DNA of 28,666 nt from a virus: IMG/VR virus record IMGVR_UViG_3300043172_000397, positions 1 through 28,666 of that record; one strand, given 5' to 3'. The stretch's first letter is position 1; every line of letters starts with the position of its first letter. The translations under genes and the position numbers were made by a program. Under the pieces are notes generated by a model that was not told the DNA's origin, searched no databases, and was given only the letters and a program-made list of their open reading frames with translations. Positions 17,866 through 24,095 of this stretch are shown here, piece by piece.

Positions 17866-18095
17866 GATCGCCTCTCCGTTTTGATGGGTTTGATCTTGTC
17901 GATCGTTTTGCCGTGCTCATTCATCGCGTATACGGTTTGTGATCCGTCGAGCGTGAGCTCCGTCGGCTCGGCACTGCCCTGATCCAGCGTGATCACCGTG
18001 CGGCCGGATTGAGTTTGCACCATGTATTCGGTGCACTCATGCATGCTGTGCTCGAGTTTGCCGCCTCGCTCCCATTCGATCCTGAGTGTGAGCAT
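17862..18095 (-). CDS. Small unassigned protein after major capsid gene
   Basis: This 77-residue protein starts at ATG 18095, preceded by AGGAGCAGAAAACAG. An in-frame ATG at 18155 is less likely because it would include the hairpin at 18119-18150. The sequence is beta-rich (MLTLRIEWERGGKLE, TEYMVQTQSGRTVITL, DGSQTVYAMNEHGK) with a basic C terminus. I do not recognise a family. Its stop overlaps the next start as ATGA, so it is probably co-translated. Confidence 0.7.
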   Translation of the reverse strand: MLTLRIEWERGGKLEHSMHECTEYMVQTQSGRTVITLDQGSAEPTELTLDGSQTVYAMNEHGKTIDKIKPIKTERRS

Positions 18096-18118
18096 CTGTT
18101 TTCTGCTCCTGATCCTGC

Positions 18119-18150
18119 GAGGAGCCGGCACTCGATGGCACCGGCTCCTC
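18119..18150 (-). terminator. Hairpin between capsid gene and next ORF (no U tract)
   Basis: GAGGAGCCGG and CCGGCTCCTC form a perfect 10-bp stem with a 12-base spacer that can add three more pairs through G-U wobble. There is no U run after it, so it is not a canonical intrinsic terminator. It may lower downstream transcription, stabilise the abundant capsid mRNA 3' end, or be an RNase processing site. It lies between the capsid stop (18182) and the ATG at 18095. Confidence 0.55.
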
Positions 18151-18181
18151 AGCATTCGCCCTCAGCCTTGCGGCCGAGATA

Positions 18182-19204
18182 TTACGTGGTCATGTGGAAC
18201 ACGCCGGAGCGACCCTCTGCATCTGACTTGACGAGCGGCACGAAAATCGTAAACGCTTTGAAGTTGATGCGGAAACCGCCGTGAATGTCCCATTGCACCG
18301 TTTGCAGCGGCTCGCCCTCGACCATCTCCGCGACATCGCGAGTGCCCTGCACGAGCAGCACATTGCCGGCCGCGAGCTGATCGCACACCTGGATGCTCTG
18401 CAATCCGTCGACCTCGAGCAGCCGCATCCGTGTGGTCTTGTCGCTGTTCGCCTTGAAATCCTCATCGAGCAGCGTGCTCGATGCGCTCGGCACATATCCG
18501 AAAAATGGACCGAATTTCCGATCCGCCTCGAGCCCACCTTTCATCGTGAGCATGTCGGCGAGAATCTGCTCCCCGGTTTTCGTGCCACTCCACGCACCGC
18601 CAGTGCCGAAAGTGCCGGTGTTGCGATGAGGATGTGAGGTGTATCCGTAAATCGGGAGCCCGCCGAATACCTTGCTCGATCCGTTGATGAGCATGTTTTC
18701 GGTAGCCTCGCCGACGAGCCGGCCCGCGGTGCGTGCCTGCGTCGTGTCGAGTGCCTCGCCCCTCTCACGCGATGCCATCAGCGTGCGGATGTTGAGCGAG
18801 AAATCCTTGTGCGTGATCGGCAGCGGCAGCGACTCGAGAGAAAACTCCTGCCGATCATCCTCCGTTCTGACGTTGCCGTCGAGGCTCACATCAGCCGGAT
18901 TCATGTCGGTGACTTTCTCCCACTGCCGCACCGTCTTGCCGAGCCCGTTCGGAATCGTCGCGACGAGCCCCGCGTTGACGAGATCCGCAACAGCTCGGAG
19001 CCTGATCGGCCCCTCCTCGACGAGAGCCTCGTCGAAACTCACCCATTCATCCTTGCGGAGAGTGTCGAGTGTGCGGAGAGCTGCCGGCGCGATCGTGCCG
19101 TGCCGCTCGAGGTACTCGAGAAACCGCTGCCCCGCCCACAGCCCGGATGCTCCCGAGATGAAATTTTGGCCGCCACTTACTGCGGCACCGTTTCGTGTCG
19201 TCAT
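18182..19204 (-). CDS. Major capsid protein (HK97 fold)
   Basis: This 340-residue protein is the likely capsid shell subunit. Its composition, length, and order (protease-scaffold, decoration, capsid, adaptor) fit HK97-fold capsid proteins, and the sequence resembles the encapsulin-like group: LDTLRKDEWVSFDEAL, AVADLVNAGLVATIPNGLG, then PLPITHKDFSLNIRTL and a long C-terminal beta region (QTVQWDIHGGFRINFKAFTI). A strong leader GGGAGAAACGAGC precedes the ATG at 19204. High expression is expected. No N-terminal delta-domain is obvious. The scaffold encoded in the upstream gene may replace it. Confidence 0.92.
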   Translation of the reverse strand: MTTRNGAAVSGGQNFISGASGLWAGQRFLEYLERHGTIAPAALRTLDTLRKDEWVSFDEALVEEGPIRLRAVADLVNAGLVATIPNGLGKTVRQWEKVTDMNPADVSLDGNVRTEDDRQEFSLESLPLPITHKDFSLNIRTLMASRERGEALDTTQARTAGRLVGEATENMLINGSSKVFGGLPIYGYTSHPHRNTGTFGTGGAWSGTKTGEQILADMLTMKGGLEADRKFGPFFGYVPSASSTLLDEDFKANSDKTTRMRLLEVDGLQSIQVCDQLAAGNVLLVQGTRDVAEMVEGEPLQTVQWDIHGGFRINFKAFTIFVPLVKSDAEGRSGVFHMTT

Positions 19205-19265
19205 GCTCGTTTCTCCCTGTCTCGAGGTGCGCTCATCAGAGCGAGCCCTCTCGTCGCCCTTAGAT

Positions 19266-19706
19266 TTAGACCATCACCTCGGCGCGGATCCGCGTGTCTG
19301 CCGCGGATGCGTCGACAGTCTCGAGTGCCATCGCGATAGGATTCGTGGTGCCAGCCTTGAGCGTGCCGTCACCGTTGCTCTCGAGGAGAGCAGCCTCAGC
19401 GACCGACTCGCCAGATCCGAGAAATCCGTACCACCGATGGCCGCCACTGAATGCGCCGACTTTCACCGTGTCGCCGCTCGCGTAATAGGCAGTCTGCGAT
19501 GCGGAGCCGCTCCCGACGACGGCATCGATTCCCTTGCCGAGCTCGTCGCGCTCGAGAGCCACGCGCACCGGCTGCTCGCCAGTGCTCGAGAGCAGTGCGA
19601 TCGAGGTGACACCCTCGATGAGCATGCCCGGCTCGATTTGCTCCGTTGCGTTTCCGTCCTCCGTGACGATCGGATCGCCGAGGAGTGTGATAACCCGTCG
19701 TGCCAT
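19266..19706 (-). CDS. Capsid decoration (cement) protein-like
   Basis: This 146-residue protein sits between the prohead protease and the capsid gene, the usual place for head decoration proteins. The sequence is beta-rich (ARRVITLLGDPIVTEDG, GDTVKVGAFSGGHRWYGFL, TLKAGTTNPIAMALETVDASA) and ends in RIRAEVMV, consistent with a small trimeric cement protein. The ATG at 19706 has GGAGAG 9 bases upstream. The exact family is not certain. Confidence 0.75.
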   Translation of the reverse strand: MARRVITLLGDPIVTEDGNATEQIEPGMLIEGVTSIALLSSTGEQPVRVALERDELGKGIDAVVGSGSASQTAYYASGDTVKVGAFSGGHRWYGFLGSGESVAEAALLESNGDGTLKAGTTNPIAMALETVDASAADTRIRAEVMV

Positions 19707-19762
19707 TTGTTCACTCTCCGTGTTGCAGTGCGCGAGTCACGCCCGACATGGCACTAACGTAT

Positions 19763-20359
19763 TCAGTTGACAGCCTCGCCCTTGCCTGCCGCTTGCCGGA
19801 TGCCGGCCGTGAGGCTCGGCGGTGCCGGCACCTCATCCTTTGCCGCACTCGACTGCCGCGGCATTCCCTTGCCGGTGAAATCCGCCGGCAGCTCGGAGCT
19901 CGAGCTCGCGGTGCACAGCTTCACGATATCCTCGAGCTCGGCCATGCTCTTGCCCTCGAGCGTCGGCCGATCGTAAACATCCTGAGCCCCCTCGAGCCCG
20001 ACGATGAGCAGCTCTTTCGCCTCTGCCTCAGTGTCGAGCTGCCGCTGCAATGCGGCCCGCATCCGTTCCGGAATGCGCTCGAGCCACTGCTCGTCGGTGA
20101 GTTTCTCGGCCGCGGCAGCCTGCACAGGCTCCTCGCCGGCAGCGTCGCCGCCGGATGCCTCGCCAGCCTCGCCAGCCTCGCCAGCTTCGCCAGCTTCGCC
20201 AGCACCCTCGCCGGCGCCCTCGCCGTCGCCATCCTCGGCCGGCGCCTCGAGAGCCTCGAGGGTTTCCTCGGAGAGCAGCTCGAGAGCTGCCTGATCTGTG
20301 TCAGCGAACGGCGTGCGATCGCATGCGATCAGAGCCGCGATCCGTTGTGCCTTGCTCAT
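19763..20359 (-). CDS. Nested capsid scaffold protein (internal start)
   Basis: An in-frame ATG at 20359 within the protease gene would give a 198-residue protein, MSKAQRIAALIACDR onwards. The segment is acidic and rich in Ala and Glu, with a low-complexity region and helical ends, like phage scaffolds. The leader GAGGGAGAAACGGAT is almost the same as that of the capsid gene (GGGAGAAACGAGC) and has ideal spacing. In phages such as lambda the protease gene contains a nested scaffold in the same frame. The inferred role is to direct capsid assembly and to be cut away by the protease. Confidence 0.7.
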   Translation of the reverse strand: MSKAQRIAALIACDRTPFADTDQAALELLSEETLEALEAPAEDGDGEGAGEGAGEAGEAGEAGEAGEASGGDAAGEEPVQAAAAEKLTDEQWLERIPERMRAALQRQLDTEAEAKELLIVGLEGAQDVYDRPTLEGKSMAELEDIVKLCTASSSSELPADFTGKGMPRQSSAAKDEVPAPPSLTAGIRQAAGKGEAVN

Positions 20360-21700
20360 ATCCGTTTCTCCCTCGTGCTCGCAGCCGCACGCCCCGCCTG
20401 CGGTGACTGGCTCGAATCTCGTGACAGGTTTCACCTCAGCGGATTCACCGAGCGTCACAGAGCCGGAATCGTCGATCTCGAATGATCGAGAAAACCATTG
20501 AATATCGCCATCCGGAGCGGCCGCATACACGACGATCGACTCGCTCGGAAACACAGCCTCGATGCCGAGAAATGCCGGCTCGCTCGAGAATAGAGCAGCG
20601 TCGAGAGCCGCCCGGATTTCGTTGTCGGCGAGCTCGCCCTCGGCCTGGCTGTTGCGAAAGAATAGCCGAACGGCACCCTTGAATTTCTCAGAGAGAGATT
20701 GAAACACGCCCGCTCCCCCCTCAGCGTTGCCGAGTTTCACGGCATTCTCCTCAGTGCTATCGGCCGTCATTAGTAAACCATCGGCCGTGAGCACATGCAA
20801 TGGACCCCGCTCACACACCTCGCGGCCGGCAGCATTCACGATGTCGTAACTCACGACACGCTCCACCTCTCGCCGCTCCTCGCCGAGCGTGGCAGCCTCG
20901 CCGGTGATGGAATAATCCCGCTCATACAGCACCTCGACTCCATCCTCATCCGATAGCGAGTACACGACGACATCGGCAAACATCGCCTCGACAAACAGCC
21001 ATTTGAATCCGCTCTCGAGCTCGCTGAGAGCCTCGCGGAGCATGTCGCGGATGTCATTGTCGCTGAGCCCCTCGGCCGCCTGCCGGCGAGCTCCTGATGC
21101 AGCAGAGAGATACACCGTCGCCGCTCGAGGTGCACCGCATCCCATCTCCGCCGAACACGCACCGATCGTGCCGGCCGGCAGCATCGCGAGATGATCCGGA
21201 GCGATCTCCGCCCATCGCACCGAATATCGTTGCCCTTTGAAAACTCCGGCCAGTGCGACAACCTCGACGAATGCACCGACTGACACCTCGATCATCTCGC
21301 CGGCATTGACTCGATCGATATTCTCCTGAGCGTGCCCGCCCATCTCCGCGGCCCGCTCCACATCGAGCCACGCCTCGACAGCCAGCCGAGTGCCGTCCAT
21401 ATGAGCATTGAACAGCCGCCCCGTCATGTAATGCTCGAGCACTCGAGGATCGTTTGCCGACACTCGATCTCCGCCGATCACCGGATGATCCCATAGCACC
21501 GGCTCGCCATTCCACGCGGCCGCAAATTTGCCGAGCACCTCGGCCGGCACGAATTCCGGAGCCTTTGCATTCGCTGCCTGTATCACGCCCTCCATCAGAG
21601 CGATCACCGGCACGACGAGATGCTCACGCTTATCGAATACCGCTGTGCGGAGCTCGCCGGCGGCTTGCCTGAATGTGATCATCCTCCGTTGCTTGCTCAT
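19763..21700 (-). CDS. Prohead protease with scaffold domain (DUF2213-like)
   Basis: This 645-residue protein joins an N-terminal prohead protease of the DUF2213/HK97 type to a C-terminal scaffold. Residues 28-180 include LVVPVIALMEGV, VLWDHPV with His72, EVSVGAFVEV with Ser140, and DHLAMLPAG; His72 and Ser140 are the likely catalytic pair. Two related repeats of about 80 residues follow (from about 212 and 357), each starting L(S/A)DN(D/E)IR. Then come a Cys-rich link GGACGCEH, an internal start Met448, and a low-complexity GEA-rich tract. I chose ATG 21700, with AGGAGATATGAG, over an ATG 54 bases upstream that overlaps the neighbour. Confidence 0.9.
   Translation of the reverse strand: MSKQRRMITFRQAAGELRTAVFDKREHLVVPVIALMEGVIQAANAKAPEFVPAEVLGKFAAAWNGEPVLWDHPVIGGDRVSANDPRVLEHYMTGRLFNAHMDGTRLAVEAWLDVERAAEMGGHAQENIDRVNAGEMIEVSVGAFVEVVALAGVFKGQRYSVRWAEIAPDHLAMLPAGTIGACSAEMGCGAPRAATVYLSAASGARRQAAEGLSDNDIRDMLREALSELESGFKWLFVEAMFADVVVYSLSDEDGVEVLYERDYSITGEAATLGEERREVERVVSYDIVNAAGREVCERGPLHVLTADGLLMTADSTEENAVKLGNAEGGAGVFQSLSEKFKGAVRLFFRNSQAEGELADNEIRAALDAALFSSEPAFLGIEAVFPSESIVVYAAAPDGDIQWFSRSFEIDDSGSVTLGESAEVKPVTRFEPVTAGGACGCEHEGETDMSKAQRIAALIACDRTPFADTDQAALELLSEETLEALEAPAEDGDGEGAGEGAGEAGEAGEAGEAGEASGGDAAGEEPVQAAAAEKLTDEQWLERIPERMRAALQRQLDTEAEAKELLIVGLEGAQDVYDRPTLEGKSMAELEDIVKLCTASSSSELPADFTGKGMPRQSSAAKDEVPAPPSLTAGIRQAAGKGEAVN
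20158..20228. repeat. Tandem 9-base repeat in scaffold coding region
   Basis: The plus strand shows GCCAGCCTC- and GCCAGCTTC-type units repeated several times. In the scaffold frame they encode a Gly-Glu-Ala run (five GEA copies beside GEG). It lies within the low-complexity linker, so it is probably tolerated as a flexible spacer and could vary in copy number. Confidence 0.85.
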
Positions 21701-21701
21701 C

Positions 21702-21950
21702 TCATATCTCCTGATCGCCCATTGTCTCGAGATCCTCGATCGACACTTTCGCATCGGCGCCGGCGATGAGGATGATCTCAGCGAGCTCGATGTCGGTGTC
21801 GAGCACGAGCGAATGCGACAGCCCGAGAATGTCGCCGAGTGCCATCACCGCCATCGAGAGCCGCGGTATGTCACCGAGCTCGTCGATGAGCCCGACTTTC
21901 GCCGCGAGCTCACGGAGCTCGTCGAATCTATCCGCGAGATTATCCGGCAC
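21702..21950 (-). CDS. Small acidic protein between MuF-protease and prohead protease genes
   Basis: This 82-residue protein is acidic and helical (DRFDELRELAAKVGL, IPRLSMAVMALGDILGL, DIELAEIILIAGADAKVS). The GTG at 21950 follows GGAGAGGGTGATTCTCG, a good ribosome-binding site, and overlaps the preceding frame by 11 bases. I do not recognise it. Since it directly follows a possible protease effector, it could act as an immunity protein or chaperone, but that is only an inference from position. Confidence 0.65.
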   Translation of the reverse strand: MPDNLADRFDELRELAAKVGLIDELGDIPRLSMAVMALGDILGLSHSLVLDTDIELAEIILIAGADAKVSIEDLETMGDQEI

Positions 21951-22974
21951 CGAGAATCACCCTCTCCACCCATCCGGCGAGCTCCGGATATTCGGCCCGC
22001 CATTGCACGCCCGAGAGCACTCTGCCGCCGGCCGCATCTGATTTGATTGTGCCTGAGAAATACATTCTGACAGCCTCAGCCAATCCCTCGACAGGTTTCG
22101 TCATACCGTATGCGAAAAGAGGATCCTTTACAGCCCCCGCATGCGGTTGCACGAGATTGCCGGTGATCGTCGCCTGCCCCTGATAATAGGCTTTCGCCCA
22201 TTCTGCCTGCATGCCGTCTTTCTGCCATATCTTTGTGATGCCGTATTTCCGAAAGATATTCTCGCCGGCCTGCGAGTCGATGCCATGCGTGAGCTCGTGA
22301 ATGAGAGTGCCTGCGAATTCGTCGACGGTGGCGAGCCTGAAAATCTCCGGCTCCGGATTCAGAGAGAGCCACGCTCTGTATTCTGAGCTCACCTCGAGCT
22401 GAGTGATCTCTCCGGCACTTTTCCGACGGATCAGATCTTTCAGCACCTTTGTATTCTCGGCATGCCACGGCAGCCATTCCGCGGTAGATTCTCGCGATCC
22501 GTGCATCAGGAGCCGATCGAGCACTCGCTGATTCGGCCCATACATCGTGCGAAACTTGCCGAGGATCCGCACCGATCTCGTCGATTTCGTCGCCCACTGC
22601 CAGCGGATAGTTTTCACATCGGTGAGCACCTCGATGAATCGCGCACGGAGATTCGGCGGCACGAGCTCGAGAGCTCGATTCAGCCCATCCTCGAGGAGCT
22701 GCCGACGCTCGGCATTTCTCGGCAGCTTGCCCCCGAATTCTGTCCAGCTCCGCCGCGGCAGCGGCAGCCCCGGTGATACGGCCGGCGGCACGACTGGCAC
22801 GGCATCCGGAATCGACGCCGGCGGTGGCGAGCTCGTCGGCGGCCCGCCCGGCTGTTTGGCTTTCGGCTTTTTCGGTTTCGGCGGCATCGGCTTTTTCGGT
22901 TTCGGCGGTGCCGGCGGCTGCACAGGCTGCGGCTTGCTGACTGCATCGGATCTAACTAGACCCGTGGCGCATCG
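21940..22974 (-). CDS. MuF C-terminal extension: Pro/Lys linker and HELTH zinc-protease-like domain
   Basis: This frame continues directly from the minor head frame after a UGA codon and has 344 codons. It starts RCATGLVRSDAVSKPQ and becomes a Pro/Lys-rich linker (PPKPKKP repeats), then a helical region and a zinc-peptidase-like domain. The HELTHGID block (HExxH) is near 22295, followed about 75 residues later by EGLAEAVRMYFSG, with a candidate third metal ligand. Such domains occur as C-terminal toxins or effectors fused to MuF head proteins. There is no ribosome-binding site before its first possible start (GTG 22923, 327 residues), so readthrough or fusion is the best way to make it. If it is made, it would be carried in the virion. 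Confidence 0.75.
   Translation of the reverse strand, partial: RCATGLVRSDAVSKPQPVQPPAPPKPKKPMPPKPKKPKAKQPGGPPTSSPPPASIPDAVPVVPPAVSPGLPLPRRSWTEFGGKLPRNAERRQLLEDGLNRALELVPPNLRARFIEVLTDVKTIRWQWATKSTRSVRILGKFRTMYGPNQRVLDRLLMHGSRESTAEWLPWHAENTKVLKDLIRRKSAGEITQLEVSSEYRAWLSLNPEPEIFRLATVDEFAGTLIHELTHGIDSQAGENIFRKYGITKIWQKDGMQAEWAKAYYQGQATITGNLVQPHAGAVKDPLFAYGMTKPVEGLAEAVRMYFSGTIKSDAAGGRVLSGVQWRAEYPELAGWVERVILGAG
22858..22915. repeat. Direct repeat in Pro/Lys-rich linker
   Basis: The sequence GGCTTTTTCGGTTTCGGCGG occurs twice in a row, 30 bases or less apart, encoding repeated PPKPKKP on the minus strand. It forms a flexible linker between MuF and the protease-like domain. The repeat could change copy number by recombination or slippage. 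Confidence 0.8.
22947..22964 (-). promoter_or_regulatory. Hairpin 10 bases after in-frame UGA
   Basis: On the coding strand CGGGTCT pairs with AGATCCG around an AGTT loop, giving a 7-bp stem including one G-U. It starts 10 bases after the UGA at 22977-22975, a spacing seen for stimulators of stop-codon readthrough. It lacks the known features of a bacterial SECIS loop, so selenocysteine is not well supported. Confidence 0.45.
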
Positions 22975-22977
22975 TCA
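22975..22977 (-). other. In-frame UGA at conserved Cys of MuF HPxCRC motif
   Basis: The MuF C-terminal motif usually reads HPxCRC. Here the codons are CAT CCT CAA TGA CGA TGC, that is His-Pro-Gln-UGA-Arg-Cys. The UGA takes the place of the first Cys, and the frame stays open for 344 more codons. The next base is C, and UGA-C is a weak stop context in bacteria. A single base change from TGC or TGT, a sequencing error, or functional readthrough are all possible. Confidence 0.75.
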
Positions 22978-23214
22978 TTGAGGATGAGCTGTCGGCCCCA
23001 TCACGAAACCGAATTTGCCGGCATCGAATGGCTCCTCGAGCCCACGCACTTGCCCCGCCATGCGTCGGCAGATAGGGCAGAGCCGATCATCAGGAGTGAT
23101 CAGCCATTCTCGTTTTTCTGTACCGTCGAGCCATCCCTGATCACGAGCTGCGAGCCACGTTTGCCGCTGCCCCTCGCTCGCCGAGTCGATCGTTTCGGTG
23201 CGAGCGATATTCAT
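22975..23214 (-). CDS. MuF minor head protein, C-terminal half
   Basis: This 79-residue frame has all the conserved features of the MuF-like head morphogenesis C-terminal part: IARTET at residues 3-8, then EWLITPDDRLCPICRRMAGQV with CPIC at 46-49, and GPTAHPQ at the end, just before the UGA. It starts at ATG 23214, which overlaps the stop of the upstream frame as ATGA. The codons upstream in the -1 frame read LHQWRA just before MNIARTET, which fits the MuF consensus better, so the split may reflect a single-base deletion in an originally continuous gene. The protein family helps build the portal vertex and internal head contents. Confidence 0.85.
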   Translation of the reverse strand: MNIARTETIDSASEGQRQTWLAARDQGWLDGTEKREWLITPDDRLCPICRRMAGQVRGLEEPFDAGKFGFVMGPTAHPQ

Positions 23215-24095
23215 TGCCCGCCACTGATGCAGAGCTGCCGCTCCGTCGGCCCGCCCGGCGAGACATCGTATGTGAGCTGCCCGCCGAATGCGTCGACTCG
23301 GAATGATCGCCCATGCCGGCGAGCTCTGTCGCCGGCGTCGAGCATCCGATTGCGGAGATTGTCGACGGCCCGATGCTGCCTCGAGGTGAGCCCGACTTTC
23401 GCCTTGATCGAGCGAGCTGACTGTGCCGGCGGCCGGCCGCGAAATCTATCATCGACATCGCGCCGCGGCTCGAGTGCGGATTTCACGATGCGCCGGATCG
23501 CTCTCCGTGTCTCTCCGTCGATCTCGACGATCTGCGTCGCCGAATACCAATTTGCCCACGTCACCGCACGCGGATTCGACTGCACGAATGAGCGAGTGAT
23601 CACATCGCCCGGCACCGGCGCCGGCTCCGCGGCCGCGACTTTCGGCATCGGCGGTGCGAGCTCCTCAGCCTCGATCTGAGCGTCGATCTCCCACTGTGCG
23701 AGCGGTGGCAGCGGCAGCTCTTGATCGGTGAGCTCCGTGTCATAGAAAGAGCCTCGAGCCTGTGCTGAGCGGATCGTCGCCTCGGCCCCGTCGGCGAGCA
23801 CCTCGAGGAGCAGCTCCGGCAGATCAGCCTCGAGAATCTCTCGTGTTACATCGGCCGCCTTGAGAGAGAGCGAGAGAGCTCGAAAATCCTTGCGCTCATC
23901 GATGGCAGCCTCGAGCTCGAGCGTGTCGATCGAGCGAGCTCCGGCCGCGATAGCCTTGCCTATGAAATCAGCGACGCGATCGAGATTGCCGTCGGCGGCC
24001 CGGTGGATTGCTTTCCATTCAGGCTCGAGCTCAGTGCCCGGCTCGGCGCCCGGCTCCTCGAGATCTATTGCAGCGTTTCGTGGTTCTGTTTTTTT
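23211..24095 (-). CDS. MuF minor head protein, N-terminal part, read as -1 fusion with portal
   Basis: The frame is open from 24095 and has 294 codons. The block NPRAVTWANWYSAT, then ETRRAIRRIV, ARSIKAKVGLTSRQHRAVDNL and later RNRML match the MuF head morphogenesis family. No ATG, GTG or TTG occurs in the first 98 codons; the first is GTG at 23801 with only a weak GGAG 12 bases upstream. Those first codons have the same codon usage as the neighbours and an Ala/Glu-rich helical composition, so they are likely translated. A -1 slip on the A9 run in the portal gene enters this frame at once, giving a portal-MuF fusion of about 782 residues. The alternative is a start at GTG 23801 or a mutation. 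Confidence 0.75.
   Translation of the reverse strand, partial: KKTEPRNAAIDLEEPGAEPGTELEPEWKAIHRAADGNLDRVADFIGKAIAAGARSIDTLELEAAIDERKDFRALSLSLKAADVTREILEADLPELLLEVLADGAEATIRSAQARGSFYDTELTDQELPLPPLAQWEIDAQIEAEELAPPMPKVAAAEPAPVPGDVITRSFVQSNPRAVTWANWYSATQIVEIDGETRRAIRRIVKSALEPRRDVDDRFRGRPPAQSARSIKAKVGLTSRQHRAVDNLRNRMLDAGDRARRHGRSFRVDAFGGQLTYDVSPGGPTERQLCISGGQ

Noticed and set aside
18095-18155. Longer start for the small protein after the capsid gene
   Set aside because: The upstream ATG would make the hairpin coding and has poor spacing to a ribosome-binding site. ATG 18095 has a good one.
18672-19757. Plus-strand frame of 361 codons over capsid and decoration genes
   Set aside because: Opposite-strand shadow of two clear structural genes.
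22975-22977. Whole genome using a code in which UGA is not a stop
   Set aside because: UGA ends many genes here, usually in ATGA overlaps with the next start (for example 27089, 17862, 15596, 13955, 11662). TGG is used normally for Trp. So UGA is a stop in this genome.
22940-22980. Selenocysteine insertion at the MuF UGA
   Set aside because: The nearby hairpin lacks the expected bacterial SECIS loop features, and no sel genes are in the window. Readthrough or mutation is simpler.
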